Under the pieces are notes generated by a model, which worked only from the letters and a program-made list of their open reading frames with translations, did no database searches and was not told where the DNA came from. From the NCBI GenBank assembly GCA_043228905.1, contig JBHGNT010000004.1, forward strand, positions 21,948,001 through 22,012,000: a stretch of DNA of 64,000 nt, given 5' to 3'. Made by a program: the position numbers and the translations under genes. Position 1 is the first letter of the stretch. The number at the start of each line of letters is the position of its first letter. Below are positions 21,901-34,894 of this stretch, piece by piece. Source of the DNA: Azolla caroliniana. Taxonomy: Eukaryota; Polypodiophyta.

Positions 21901-23425
21901 CACACAACAATTGCCAAATATATATGAAAGAGACCTGTAAATAGTAGAGTATCTATAGATACTTAGAGTGTACATACCCTGATCTATATACATATGCGAT
22001 TCACCTAACTAATGGAAAGTAGTTTTTTCTCCGAAAAAATAACTACTAGTGTTTTCGTAGCTAGTAAAGGTCTAACTCATTAGTTAACAAATTCCCATAC
22101 ACGACTCTATAATGTTTATACACACATTCATGTTTTCAACGTTGAGTATTTGATTTCAATAGGGACAATGTCTTATCGGAAAAGGGCATGCAATAATCAT
22201 TCTTATTACAATATGTTTTGTCTAGGTTTTTTTTAAATGTATCCATTAATCATCAAGGAACGTGTTAAATGTGCGCACACAAAAGCGATATGTATATTGA
22301 CACATAACCCAAGCATGGTTGTCATACCATTGACTCCATGTTATGAAGTTTTTGTTAGTGTATAATCACATGACACATCATCACAACATTTTGATCTTCT
22401 AAGTTCTCTCCAAGGTGACCTATTTTGGAATAATGCCAATGTAATAAATGCTATTGTGTGAAAAAAGAACACGATAAGAATTTATGGACTTTTTTGTATA
22501 TTTACAATTGATATGGTAACTAATGTATTTATGTGCCAACCTTTTGCGACTCCAATCCATAATTTGTTTGTAATTTGTTGATGTCGCAATGAGCGTGCAT
22601 TATATCCCACGTTTTTGCTACTCATTTGCATGAAAACAATGTGAATTTAAGGTTTACGAGGAAGGACGATTGATCCCAAAAATGTGTGCGACTCTCCGGT
22701 CAATTAGATGTTCCCAAATTTTTCTCATTGATTATCATATTTGAAAGCAACAATTAGAATTTAACATTCATGATGCCAAATATACTGACATGAAAGCAAC
22801 ACTTTGTATAATTGAAGACAAAGTTTATGATTATATATATACACATACAAATTGAAAGTGACAGTTATAGGCATGGTTCATGGTACAATTTATGATTATT
22901 TGAAAGCAACTCTTGCCATGTACAAATCTACTATCCTTATCAATCAATTTAGGACGAATATGAGATTGTCGTTCACGAAGTGGGTCATTAATTAGTTGAG
23001 TAACACAATAGCTTCTTATGCAATGTTTTGAGACTCGAGTTTCAAAGTTCTCCCAATTGTCAGCAAACAATTGGTCGAGCTTTGTTTTACCATGCACAAC
23101 TCTTTTTTATGCTTTAAAATAGTCAATGTATTTTTATGAATAATAAACGAGCAAACATGTCGTACCACCGCAAGTATGGAATATGCACGAATGGGAGCCT
23201 TGGATAGGGGGCAAGTTAGTCTTCATCATTTTTCAACCATAGTAATGATAATAAATCTAGAAAAGGAGTTATAGCCACCAACTATTATTTTATAAATCAT
23301 GGACAAGTATCCAACTTAGAATTGTCATGAAAGGTGGAAACATAGAGTCTTTTTACGAATGTGAAGATGGACCTCATAGACTTGATCCATCATTCTTTGT
23401 CAAATTTGGCCCACATGTGCAAAAT
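18984..23425. other. intergenic AT-rich sequence
   Basis: No conserved domain, exon chain or complete element was recognised. A C-rich run lies near 20,533-20,566. Short open frames (for example 20,579-20,818) have no known motif and no splice or promoter context. Confidence 0.5.

Positions 23426-23426
<1 letters not shown>

Positions 23427-23510
<84 letters not shown>
23427..23510 (+). repeat. compound microsatellite (GT)n(GA)n
   Basis: About 11 GT units run straight into about 30 GA units. Open frames across it encode only Cys-Val and Arg-Glu runs and are artefacts. Confidence 0.95.
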
Positions 23511-23512
<2 letters not shown>

Positions 23513-24550
23513 TTTATTTGGGATCGCTAATATAGAGAGACCTACATTTCTAGATACACCAACATTTATGGAATTGTTTGATGCTGTACATAGAAATCAT
23601 GCAAATGCAATGGAGGTTGCCATTTCCCTAAAAACCCATGTTAAAACAATCCTCATCCCTTCAAGGATGAAATTGCTGTTTTTCTAGAAAATAGTCAATG
23701 CTAGAAGAAATCAAATCCTAAGTGGGTATTAGTGGTTGATTGTGAACAAAAACATGTGTCCATTCACTTTATAGGAGGAGGAAAGTGCACCACTTTTTGT
23801 GCAATCATGGGAGCTTTACATTTCCCGACCATTGGTTGAAATTGACGTACATTTGCTATTCTCGCCTTTTTGTACAACCATCTTCTAGATTTAAATAGAA
23901 ACACGCATTCCACTCAAAAAGTTTATGCATCAAGATTGGTACCATCCTTAGGCCAACAAAATGGGTGGGTCGAAGGGTAAGAAGAGAGACAAAGGAGAAA
24001 AAGAATGCAATGAAGTCATCTCTTCCTATGGCTCAAATTGAGATAGTGTTATAGAATCCACAACTTTTGAATTCAAGCCAATAGAATTAAGATTGTGCTC
24101 TTTGTCTCTCTTTGTCTCGGTTTCTTCCTCGTGGTAGTGTGAAAAGGGAAATGGTCAGTTGGAATGGTGAGGCAGTTGATTGGACGGATTGGAGGTACCG
24201 TGTTCCTCTCTATCCTGGCCTCAAATCTCTTGATACACCCCCCCATCTGCCAACAATGGGAAGAACTGTGTATCTGAGAGCGAACCACGCTTGTATGGCC
24301 CAATCATTTGTGTTGATCCAAATGTCAAAAGAATTTTGCTTTGTGAAAAGAGAGAAGAGTTCTTCTTATTTATGTTTTTGGACAAATAACACATAATTGC
24401 TTGAGTAAGTAAAAACAATTTAATTTGTTTTTTTTTCCCTTGATTTTCTTCCAAAGAAAATAAAGAGAGAAGGGAATTTGTACGTGGTTCCTTTCCGACA
24501 AAAAAGAAAACGAAGAGAGAGGAAAATGGAAAGGAGCAAGCGACTCATTG
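23511..24550. other. intergenic sequence, nothing recognised
   Basis: Moderately mixed sequence with no identifiable gene or repeat. A 94-residue open frame at 24,112-24,396 has no motif that I know. Confidence 0.4.
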
Positions 24551-24555
24551 ATTGT

Positions 24556-25079
24556 AGAGAGAGGAAAAGGGGGAAAAAAAAAGGAGAGAGGAAGAAAGTA
24601 CAAGAGAAAAAGCAGAAAAAGGAAAAAGAAGAAAAATGAGGAAAAAAGAAAAAAGGGAAAATGAGGAAAAGAAAAAAGAAAAAGGAAAAAAAGAAAGAAG
24701 AAAGAGAAAAAAGAAAAAAGAAAAAAGAAAAAAGAAAATTGAGGAAAAAGAAAAAAGAAAAAATGAGGAAAAAGGAAAAAGAAAAAATGAGGAAAATAAA
24801 AAAAGGAAAAAGGAAAAAAAGAGAAAAGAGAAAAGAAAAAATGAGTAAAAAGAATGAAGAAAAAGAAAAAAAAGAAAAAAGAAAAAAAAAAGGAAAAAAA
24901 GAAAAAAGAAAAAAGGAGGAAAAAGAAAAAAGAAAAAAAGAAAAAAAGAAAAAAAGAGGAAAAAAAGAATGAAGAAAGAGGAAAAAAGAAAGAAGAAAGA
25001 AGAAAGAAGAAAGAAAAAAGAAGAAAAAAGAAAAAAGAAAAAAGAAAAAAGAAAAAAGAAAAAAGAAAGAAGAAAAAGA
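24556..25079 (+). repeat. purine-strand tract (GA/AAAAG-rich), about 520 bp
   Basis: The plus strand is almost purely A and G, built from GAAAAA, GGAAAA and AAGAAAG units with rare T. The long open frames on both strands here (Lys/Glu-rich and Phe/Ser-rich) follow from composition. It lies about 200-300 bases upstream of the CT-rich leader of the glutamine-rich gene. Confidence 0.9.
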
Positions 25080-25104
25080 TTTTTTTGTTTTAAAAAAGAC
25101 ATGA

Positions 25105-25290
25105 GAAACAAAGGGACGCCCCCCCGACGAAACCTAAGGAGGGGAGGTTTGGTACCGAGGCAGAAGGCCCGGAGCCGAGACGTTAGGCTCGGAGAACGAG
25201 CCTAACGCCTCATCATCATCTCACCGCTATGAGCGCAAGGAGCTCGCCTGCAGCCAGACCGCCGGGCCTGTAGGCTCGGTGCCGAACCTA
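25105..25290. other. GC-rich patch with perfect hairpin
   Basis: A GC-rich island between the purine tract and the CT-rich leader. 25,181-25,207 is CGTTAGGCTCG, loop GAGAA, CGAGCCTAACG: an 11-bp perfect stem. Nearby copies of 'ggctcgg' and 'gaacctagg' suggest a remnant of a retroelement end, but I cannot assign it. Confidence 0.55.
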
Positions 25291-25381
25291 GGAACTCATC
25301 TCTCTGTCTCTCTGTTTCTCTCTGTCTCTCTGTCTGTCTCTCTCTGTCTGTGTTCGCGCTCCCCTTCTTCTGCTTCCATCG

Positions 25382-25424
<43 letters not shown>

Positions 25425-27016
25425 CTATGGCGGAAGAATGCCAGCTCTCCTCTTGAGCTTCCCTGCTCTGCTCCATCCCTTTCTTCCTCCTGGATCATCA
25501 TTGCACACGGTAAAAACTCTATCCCTCACCCTCACTCTCACTCTCACTCTCACTCTTTTCTGATTTTTGTTTTTCTGTTTTTGTTTTGTTCTCTGTTTCT
25601 CTCCAACCCCCTACACCCCACACTTCATTCTTCTTTTGATTTCTACCTTTCTCCCCCTCTCCCTTTCTGTGTACCTCTCATTCTGGCGATCTCTGCTCAC
25701 AGATCCACTCAGTTAATTTGAAGCTCAAGCTGAAAAGACGACCGACGCTTAGTCATCTACAGCAACAGATAGGAGAGCATAAAGGCTTTCAGAAGAAGAA
25801 TGAAGTAAAAGATCAGAAGGGAGAAGGAAGCAGAGGAAAAGACAGAAGAGGAGTTAAGAGTATAAAAAAGTAAGTTTTGTTGTACTTCTACCTAGTTCAT
25901 CACAGGTGCCTCAGAGCGAAGAGGAGAGAGAGAGAGAGACAGGAAGGGAGGGTGGAGGAGATCATGGATAAGGTTGGGAGAAATATGTTTCTATCTCAAG
26001 AGGGTTTCTCGTCCATTGATTTTACACTGTTGGATCGCCCATCTGATAGGTAAGTTATCACTTCATCTATATTAATACTCTTTCTTTTGCATCGAAATGC
26101 TAAAAACAATTTCATCAACCAGATGGAAGAGAGGAATGAATGAATGAATACAGCACGGGATGAATGAATGAATGAAATGAATGAATGAATGAATACAGCA
26201 AGGGATGAAGGAATGAATGAATGAATGATTGAAGTAAGGGATGGATGAATGAGCCAAAGAATGAATGGATGAAAGGTGTAGTGTCATCTTGTGATGGGTC
26301 TTGTATACTCATTTTTTTAGGTTTCTTAGCTATTTAACATGTACCTTAGTTAGTATCACAAGATGAGGAACATGATGAACAATGTGTCACATTCTCTATG
26401 TAATCGGCCATAAATGGGTCTTATGCTCATTTTCAGGCCTCATAGCCTGTTGTGTCATAATGGCAACCGTGCCCTTTAGTTAGCTAGTGGGAATAACAGA
26501 TTTCACATAGCACAAACAAATGAACGAAAGTAAGAACAAAAGAACAACGGAAAGAATGAAACTCTTACATCGTTTTCAAGATTCCTTCCTAAATGCACCA
26601 TGGGCTGAAATTGCAGTGTTATGCCTGCTTCAGGATCAACCGGATATATTTATACAGGTAGATTCACAGCTCATCTCTGTATCTCTCTCAATGTTATTAT
26701 ATCATTTCTCTCTCTCTCTCTCTCTATCCTTGGAAGTTGGTTTTTTGTGTTAGTTCTCTGAAATAGAATTTCTGTATGCAGGAGATCCCTCTACCCAATC
26801 AATTGATTACTTCAATGGAGCCAAAGCCAGAAACGGAGCTGAGCCTCTAGCCAATCAATCTCTTTCCGAATATGGGAGGTTTGTGCACACATACAAGAAT
26901 TCATTGGTCGGTACTCCATATGGAGCCACTGATCGTGAATTTTGCTCGGTATTTGATTTTGCTCAATGCTAAACTATGTTTATTTTTGTGTATTTTGTTT
27001 TTTGATTGTTATTTTA
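25291..27016 (+). promoter_or_regulatory. putative promoter, 5' leader and first intron(s) of the glutamine-rich gene
   Basis: CT-rich runs (25,293-25,345 and 25,388-25,422) are typical of plant leaders. A good donor (GATAG|GTAAGT) lies at 26,049/26,050, and an acceptor (TTTTAG|TGG) at 27,016 precedes the first coding exon. An ATG at 25,964 opens 28 codons up to that donor, so it could be an upstream ORF or an alternative N-terminal exon. Further exon-like pieces (acceptor and donor around 26,634-26,658; acceptor near 26,782) do not keep an open frame to 27,025. The transcription start is not visible. Confidence 0.5.
26130..26240 (+). repeat. ATGA tetranucleotide repeat in the leader intron
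   Basis: Several blocks of (ATGA)n separated by 'tacagca.ggg' spacers, inside the probable first intron. Confidence 0.9.
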
Positions 27017-27024
27017 GTGGATAC

Positions 27025-30000
27025 ATGTCATCAGAGGCCCACAAAGGTAATGTGAGGAAGGATCTGTATGGACAAAGGCAAAGGCAAAGGCAAGGAGTAC
27101 ATGATTTTTTTGGGCAGGATAATGACCAGCAACATTCAGTTCCTGGCGACTTTTCTGAGAGCCACCATTCTCATTATATTCTTCCTCCTTCATTGAGTGG
27201 TAATTCTCAAGGGGGTCTCTTGCATTCTTTAAATTCAACAATTGGAGGTGAGTCCGTGGACACTAGGAGGGTTCCAAAGGACTTGATCCACAACCCCACC
27301 ACGGTTCAAATCCAGGATAGGAACCATCAAGCACTGCATAATCGCTTCCAGAATACACAACCAAAATTACGACATCCCATTCCAATGAGCGATAGTATGT
27401 CTTCTTCACCAAATTCAAGCTTGAAAGATATCACCGATGATTCAGTTGTACAGTATCAGAATCAAAATGGAAGATACTCTTCTGCTACCTCTTCTCAGGC
27501 TGGTGGTGGTTTGGTTAATGATACCAAAAGCTATGACTTCTTTGAGAATCAGCTACAATGGAATGGGCCTTCCCCTGTCCCATCTCCATCACCATCTCCA
27601 GCTCAGGTAGGGTCAAGGAAAGAAGCTATACAAGACTCTGCAAGAGCTTCTGGGATGACTAAATTGCAGTTATTACAGAAGCAAGCTTTGCAAGTGAAAA
27701 AGCAGCAAGCATTAGAAGCTCAGAAGCAGCAGGCTCAGAAGCAGCAAGCTCTGGAGGCGCAGGATTTGGAAGGTCAGAGAAAGCAAGCTATGGAAATTCA
27801 GAAGCTTAAAGAGCATCAACAAAAGGCAGCTTTATGGGCCTATGCATCAGAGGCTCAGGTTTCACATGCTCAACATCATCAAAGGGCTTTGCATGCCCAT
27901 CAGCAGCAGAGAGATTTGTATGCCCAACCGCAACAACAAGCTTTCCAATCTCCAAATGATCTATCTTTACGAGGCCAACCGCAGCAGCAACAGGGTTTCC
28001 AATCTCAGAATGAGCAAGTTTTATTGCGAGCCCAAACACAAGGTTTTCAATCTCCAAATGATCTAACTTTGCAAAGCCGACTGCAACGACAAGAAGTTTT
28101 TCAGTCTCAGAATGAGCAAGCTTCGTTGCGAGCCCAACAGCAACAACAAGAAGGTTTTCAATCCCTGAATGACCAATTGTTGCGAGCCCAACAGCAGCAG
28201 CAAGTCTTTCAGTCTCAGAATGACCAAGCTTTGTTGCGAGCCCAACAACAAGGGTTTCAATCTCAAAATGACAAATTGTTACGAGCTCAACAGCAGCAGC
28301 AACAAGATTTTCAGTCTCAGAATGACCAAACTATGTTGCGAGATCAACAGCAAGGTTTTCATTCCCAAAATGCCGAATCATTGCGAGCTCAAGAGCAAGG
28401 TTTGCGATCTCAGAATGACCTATCTTCAGAAGCCCAACTTCAACATCAGCAAGGTTTACAATCTGAAAATGTGCCATCTTTGCGAGCCCAACAGCAACAA
28501 CAGTCTCAGAATGACCTATATTTGAGAGCCCGATTACAAGAACAGGGTTTCCAGTCTCAAAGTGATCAATCTTTGCAAGCCCAACAAGGTTTCCTATCTC
28601 AGAATGACCAATCTTCAGGTGCACAACAGCAACAGCAAGGTTTTCAATCACAGAATAACCAACCTTTGCGAGTCCAACAGCACCAGCAAGGTTTTCAATC
28701 ACAGAGTAACCAACTTTTGAGAGCCCAACAGCAACAACAAGGTTTTCAATCACAGACTAACCAACATTTGCGAGCCCAACAGCTACAGCAAGGTTTCCAA
28801 TCGCAATATGAACAATCTTTGCAAACCCAACAGAAACAGCAGGGTTTTCAATCTCAGAATGACCAATCTTTGCGAGCCCATAACAAACAGGAAGATTTTC
28901 AATCTCAAAAGGACCAAATTTTGCTAACCCAACAGGGTTTTCAATCTCGTCAAGAACAATTTTCGCAATCCCAACAGAAACAACAGGGTTTCCAATCTCC
29001 GTATGACCAGTCTTCACGAGCCCAACATCAACAACAAGAAGGTTTCCAATCTCAAAGTCGCCAATCTTTGCAAACCCAACAACATCAGTTTCAGAATGAC
29101 CAATCTTTGCGAGCCCAACAGCAATGTCAATATCAAAATGACCAATCTTTGCTAGTCCGACCGCAACAACGGCAAGGTTTCCAGTCTCAGTATGAGCAAT
29201 CTGTCCAATCCCAACCACAGCAGAGTTTCCAGCCCCAGCCGCATGAGATATGGCAAGCACAGCAGACGCAGAATCTGCAATCCCAGCAGCACCTCAAGAA
29301 GCAGCAAACTCTGGAGTTGCAACCGCAGGCCATTCATACCCAACAACAGATTGCTATGCAAAATTACCAGGAGCCCAATATTCGAACCCAGATCCAACCA
29401 TCTGTTCAGCCTCCGCAGCATCTTTCTATGCAATCTCAACCACAGCACCAGGTATTGCAACATATTCATGGGATGGTTCAGCATCCCAAGCAGCCACCTG
29501 AACCACATCTTGAATTTCCAGAAACTTCTTATTCGGCCTTGCTTCATCGACCTGACACTCCGCCTTCACGGTCTCAGATAGGTGATGAGACACGAATCAC
29601 TGAATCTGATCAGGATGTGTCATTTCCAGCTGTAACTGCGTGGGCCCCAGATGGTGCTTCATATTATCAAGGGCTACCAAATGATTTCTCCATGGGGCAA
29701 AATAGGCTAACATCACAGCCTTTCTCTGGCGTTTCTCCAACATCCAATCAAGATGGGTCTGTAAATGCACAAGCTTATTTGTCTGGAGCACATAATGACC
29801 CAACTGAGAATGTTAATGGTGACTGGAGATCATTTTCAAATGATTCACATCTTGGAAAGTCTACGATAGATGGTGGATACTCAGGGAACTATGATATATC
29901 GGAGGTGCAAACTGCGAGTTTCGGTGTAAGAACTGACGTAAACAATGAGCTTAATAGCAATTCAACGTTTTTTGCATTTCAACAACTACGGGAAGCTGGT

Positions 30001-33000
30001 CGTGCATCTGAGCTGAAAACTGATGGCCTTAGGGTGAAAAATGTCATGAATACTGAGAATAGCAACCAACCTCAGATGCATTCAAAATTATCTGCAGCTC
30101 AACAACCTCAGCAGTTGAGGGAAACCACTGCTCCAAGAAATCCAATGCACAATGGCGCATATAATGTGAACCCGCTGTCACAGAGCCAGCAACATTTTCA
30201 AACACTTCAGATGAATCAGGAGAGAAGCCAGCTAGAACAAAGGGACAACGAATCTAACATTAGTTTTTCTAGACTCAGTAATGGCATGTTTCCAAGTGTG
30301 GAAAACTATGGTGATACAATTGAAAATAATGGCAGAGGTTGGGATAGCTCTGTTTTGCAACAGGAGCGTTCATTGTCTCCAGTACATCAGTTGACAGAGA
30401 TTGAGAACATTCAGAGGCCTATGGACATGCGATCACCATCCATAGCAATGACAGGGAGCCATGTTGTGTCTAATCAAGAAATCCTCAGAAACAGGCTGGA
30501 GAGTGGATTGAAGGAATGTGATGGGATTGTCGCATCTGGCTTTATTAAATCACCTTCTTTAGGTCCAGGTAGATATGCTTTGGAGAAGTACAACTCCCCA
30601 AATAACTTTGTGACTGATGCAGGGAAACTGAGTCGACTTGCTAGGGATGGATCCAGTAACATTCATAATGATAATCGTCAGCTGGGGAATAAAAGTGAAG
30701 CTGCATTTGGATTGAGTCCACCTATAAAAAATCTGAACATCGGGAATGGTCAGGGTCTGGCTGGTCAGCTAGGACAGGACAAACAAACTTCTATCATGAA
30801 TGGGATTAATCAACAAAGACAGAAACCAATTAGCCAGGACCAAGCTGCCAGCCAAAGTGCTAATGTCTTAAAGGTTCTTGGTGGTAGACCCACAGGAAAA
30901 CTTATTTCCACTGTGATTGAAGATCCGGTAGCTTTACTTCACAAAAATTCTTTGAATTCCCCGGTATGTGTTCCTGATTATGTTGTATATTCCTGTTTTG
31001 AAGTTATACGTGGCAATGATAAATTGTATGTTGGTGATTTGAATGTTTGCCACATGCTTTTTGTGGAAAATAGATGCAAAGAGAGGCACTGCAACAGAAA
31101 ACAGATTCAATTGTATCCAATACATCATTAACCCAAGGTCGGCAAAGCCAAACAATTCATCCACGCTCACCGCAGCATCTCAAACATGTTCCCGAACCTT
31201 CAAATACTTTTCAGATCTCACAACAAGCTGACAAACCAAGTTGGAGGAATCTCAGTCGTATTCAAGCTTTAGGTGAAGAAGTACCTACAACGCACTCAAC
31301 AGGAAGGAGTTTGAATGTTGATTCACCTTATTGTGGTGCTGCTATTAGAGGTACAAGGAATTTCCAGGTTGAAGCTAATCAAGGAAGTGACGTTGCTGGT
31401 AAAAGAACGCTTTCACAAAGTGGGTCAGCAGCAGATATTCCTAACAGCTGGTCACCCTCGAGAGAGAGCGCATCATCTGAAGTTCTGCCAGCTAATATTG
31501 CTTCTTTTGGGCCAGGATTGATCTCAAAGTCAACCATCGTTTCTCCTAGTATGATGCCATCTTCTTGTAGTTTTATGGAAGGATGCGGAGGTTCTCAAAT
31601 GGAAACCAGAGATGGAGATAGTTCCTTTACTGAATTCCAACAAGCTCGTGACAATTCCAGAACTTCTGTGAGTTTGGTAGGGCAGTCTCCGCCTACAACT
31701 GACTTTGCCAGGCTGCCAAATTATGATTCCGGCAGCTTACATGAAATGCAGAACCAACATATAATCAACATGGCACTTACGCAACTAGAGAATAGAGGGC
31801 AAGTTCAAAACTCTGTTGCTTTGGCAACAAACCTGAAGAGACCCCCTTCTGAACAGCCCAAATCTGCGGACATCCAAGATAAAGCTTTCCTTGGTCCTGT
31901 GTTAATGGATAGTACAAAAGGGGTTTCTGATGATGTTCCAAAGAGGGATGCAATTCAGGTTTCGCAAAGGCCACAAACTGGTAACTTAGGACTAGTGTCA
32001 AGTGAAATTCCTTCTGTCCCGAACCTTAGCGTAGAAAGCCAGAACAATCAATTCAGAGTACCTTACCAAGAAAAGGCATCTATCCTCCAAACAAGGGGTT
32101 TGGCAACAAGTAATATGAGCTTAGAGCGGAGACAAGTTTCTATTGTAGATAATAGCAGGGGCAATTCACTACTGCAAGATGGATCACCATCGTATGGTCA
32201 AAACAATGTTCAGTTTGCAAATGCTGCAGATTGTGCACCATGGCAAGCAGATGTGATGCCAAGAGGATTTGAGAGTCATCCTGCATTTGTTCGCCATAGC
32301 CAGTCAGTGGGACAACACATACAAATGAGAGAGAAAATATCTGAAGGACCAATTGTTGGTGATCCTACTGAGTCACCGATTGGAAGGAAAGATACTTTTT
32401 TGAAGCCTGGGAGTATTCCTCCAAACTATGTTTACTCAGGTAAGGTGAGTTTGAATCAACAAACTGCCATTAATTCTCCAATTATTAGACAGCATAGATC
32501 AATGTTGGAGTTAAAAGAAGTGGCTCAAACTGCTATTCAACCAGACGAGACAGTAAAGAATGTGCAACAGATATTGCAAAAAAAAACCATGGGTAATGTT
32601 ATGGTGAGCATTACTCCATCATACAAGGAAAAAGATGAAGATGCAGTTCCTGTTGATGCTGATCAAACACCACGATACATTGGCTATGATCAGTTACTCT
32701 CTCGAGATGTCAAGCACTTTGTCCCTGTGGCTCATCCTGGGAAGCCAAATGATCTCTTGGCACAAGCTCAAGCATTCAAATTTGACTCGTCTAAATTGTA
32801 TGGAAATTCATCAATCTCCATATATAACACCTCAACAAAAGAGCAGACTCAAGCTGCTTCTTTCATTAATCAAGGTAGTTCTTGTTTGGAAAATCAAACA
32901 GAATTGAGAGATAGAATGGGTAAATTTTCAGGAACAAATCCAGCTATATCTCAGGTGCCCATGAAAATAAATTCATATGGCATAGGAAGTTCGTTTCACC

Positions 33001-34552
33001 AGAAGAAGAAGAAAAAGCAAATCCCTTTACTCATACCATGGCACGTAACAGCAGCACAACCATCAAACAATACACCCTCTTCTAGGTTTGAATTCTTATC
33101 CTTTTTATTTCACTCTTGCTTGATATTTTTACTTCCCTCTTAACATGTGACCTACAGACGCTGAATCTTTTTTTAAACTTGATGTTGATTCATATTACAG
33201 TGAGGCAGAACTAAGCTGGGCAACTGCAACAAATCGTGTTCCTGACAAGGTGTGTCCATTTGAAATTTCTCCATAGGAAATTGGTTGGTATGAGAATCCA
33301 TGAAAAGCATGTTGCTGACATTGTTGCTGAACATTTTCTTTGTTTGAAGGATACTGAGGGTGTTCGTGAGGATAACACATCAGATGAATCTCGAGCCAAG
33401 AAAAGGCTCAAATTAACCACTCAACTAATGCAACGGATTTTTTCACCTCTTGAGATCAACGGAAACAACACACTTGCTGATAATGAATGTGCAATATATA
33501 GTGTTGCAAAACGTGCATTGGGAGATGCTTGTAGGCTGGCCATGAGTTCAGAAAGAGAAGCTGGTTCCACAAACAACTTCAATGCAGGAAATTTGTATGG
33601 CTCTCTTTCTGCATCTCTTCTCTTTTTTATTTTTCATTTAGGTTTCATTTTTTTCTTCTTCATTAGTTTTAAAAGTTTTTTCTTATCTTAAAATTTCTAG
33701 TATTTGTTTTTTGATGTGTTTTTAATGCCTTTTATTCTTTTTTATTTCGTTTCTTATGAATGATGATATATTTTCAGACACCCTCATGGACATGCATCTA
33801 TGGCAAATGCAGTCCAGTGCACACTAAGTTTCATGGAAAAGGCAAAGTGGTTGGATGATGAGATAACAAGGTCTTATTCTTCAACATTCTTGTGTTTCTA
33901 GTTCTTCTAAGTAATAATTATTTTTACAGCATGAATTATTGAATTGCATGGGTTATATGCTGTGTGTAGTTTGTAAACATCTTTGTTCATCAAATTTAGC
34001 CCTAATGATTACTTCAAAGATATCTAGAAAATATAGATTGTCAGATGTTATTTTTCTCTCTCATCTGAATTCACTTCTATAGGGGTGAATGAATATTTGG
34101 AACCATCAATTTGGGTGGTATAGTAACCACGGTATTCTTTTTGCAGACTCCATATTATAAAATAACGATATGAAAGTAAAGAACATAAAAAGGAAGAAAG
34201 ATTGAGTGCTTTGGTGATAAAATAGTATCTTGATATCCCACTCTTGTTGTTGTTTATCTTCGTGCACAGGAGAGAGTCCATAACCACTGCAATGGAGCTT
34301 AAAGCCAAAACCCATGAACTTGAGAAGATATCAATTGTAAATAGACTATTGATGCAGCATGGCATAGGGTTCACCATGGATTCTTCTTCTTCTTCATCAC
34401 CCTCTTCTGCAAATTTAGTAATAGAGAACAAACACATTTCGGATATTGGTTCGATATTATTCCGAAATCCGACTCCAACCCCTGAAAAGTATGTAACTAT
34501 AGCTCCGATGCCAAGGACCTTGCCAGATCATGCAAAGTGTCTTTCATTATAA
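27025..34552 (+). CDS. glutamine-rich nuclear protein, 'dentin sialophosphoprotein-like' family (SYS1-3-type SWI/SNF-associated protein)
   Basis: Model: 27,025-30,963; 31,074-33,085; 33,201-33,249; 33,350-33,594; 33,778-33,870; 34,270-34,552. All introns are GT-AG; the total is 6,621 bases, or 2,206 residues plus stop, with every phase fitting. The start is supported by 'VHDFFGQDN', which matches the N-terminal 'HNFFGQ' block of the Arabidopsis family (At5g07940/70/80), and by an acceptor just upstream. The C-terminus matches too: 'LLIPWH', 'AELSWATATNRV', 'KKRLKLTTQLMQRIF', and the ending 'YVTIAPMPRTLPDHAKCLSL'. I recall these Arabidopsis proteins being reported as SYS subunits of SYD-type SWI/SNF chromatin remodelling complexes; that link is from memory. 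The middle is disordered with a 27-unit Gln repeat (residues about 306-750). The second half (exon 2) is Ser/Gln/Pro-rich without a known fold. A poorer alternative start is the ATG at 25,964. Confidence 0.82.
27940..29275 (+). repeat. coding minisatellite: about 27 Gln-rich units
   Basis: Within the first coding exon, units of 14-19 residues of the form G-F-Q-S-Q-N-D-Q-S-L-R-A-Q-Q-Q-Q recur about 27 times by hand count, with no stop. DNA units vary by substitution and CAG/CAA number. The frame is kept throughout, so the repeat is translated. It would give a prion-like, Gln/Asn-rich segment. Confidence 0.9.
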
Positions 34553-34711
34553 AAAGAAATAATTCATTTAAGAATGTGTATATTATATACATACATGCAT
34601 GTGGAAAAGAAGAGGGTATAATTTTGATTCATTTAACATATGTTCCTTTGTTTTGTTTGTATTTGTGACATGGTTTGGGTATTACTAAGCAAAAGTAGTT
34701 AGTTGTAAATG
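34553..34711 (+). other. 3' flank of the glutamine-rich gene
   Basis: AT-rich sequence after the stop, with an AATAAT-like element near 34,560. It is the likely 3' untranslated region, but no canonical AATAAA is close. Confidence 0.4.
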
Positions 34712-34713
34712 AC

Positions 34714-34757
<44 letters not shown>

Positions 34758-34780
34758 ATTTGTATGTATGTATGTATAGA
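34709..34780 (+). repeat. compound microsatellite (TA)n(TATG)n
   Basis: About 12 TA units followed by two blocks of TGTA/TATG units. Confidence 0.95.
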
Positions 34781-34894
34781 TGACGTACAGAACAAAAAGA
34801 ATGAAGAAAGCTTGAACAGTACCTAGTATAATATATATATAACTACAGTTAAAATAGGACTTCATTCATTTTTTTATGTATTTATAAATAAACA

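Noticed and set aside
23327-23687. Open frames with Cys-Val and Arg-Glu runs
   Set aside because: They are translations of a microsatellite.
24545-25111. Long Phe/Ser-rich (minus) and Lys/Glu-rich (plus) open frames
   Set aside because: They follow from the purine-only composition of the tract, which excludes most stops; there is no conserved sequence.
26872-27024. In-frame upstream extension of the glutamine-rich gene from 26,872
   Set aside because: A clear acceptor (TTTTAG) ends at 27,016, and the conserved family N-terminus begins after it, so the extension is intronic.
27940-29275. CRISPR-like array of spaced repeats
   Set aside because: The repeats are in an open coding frame, vary in length, and the organism is a plant.
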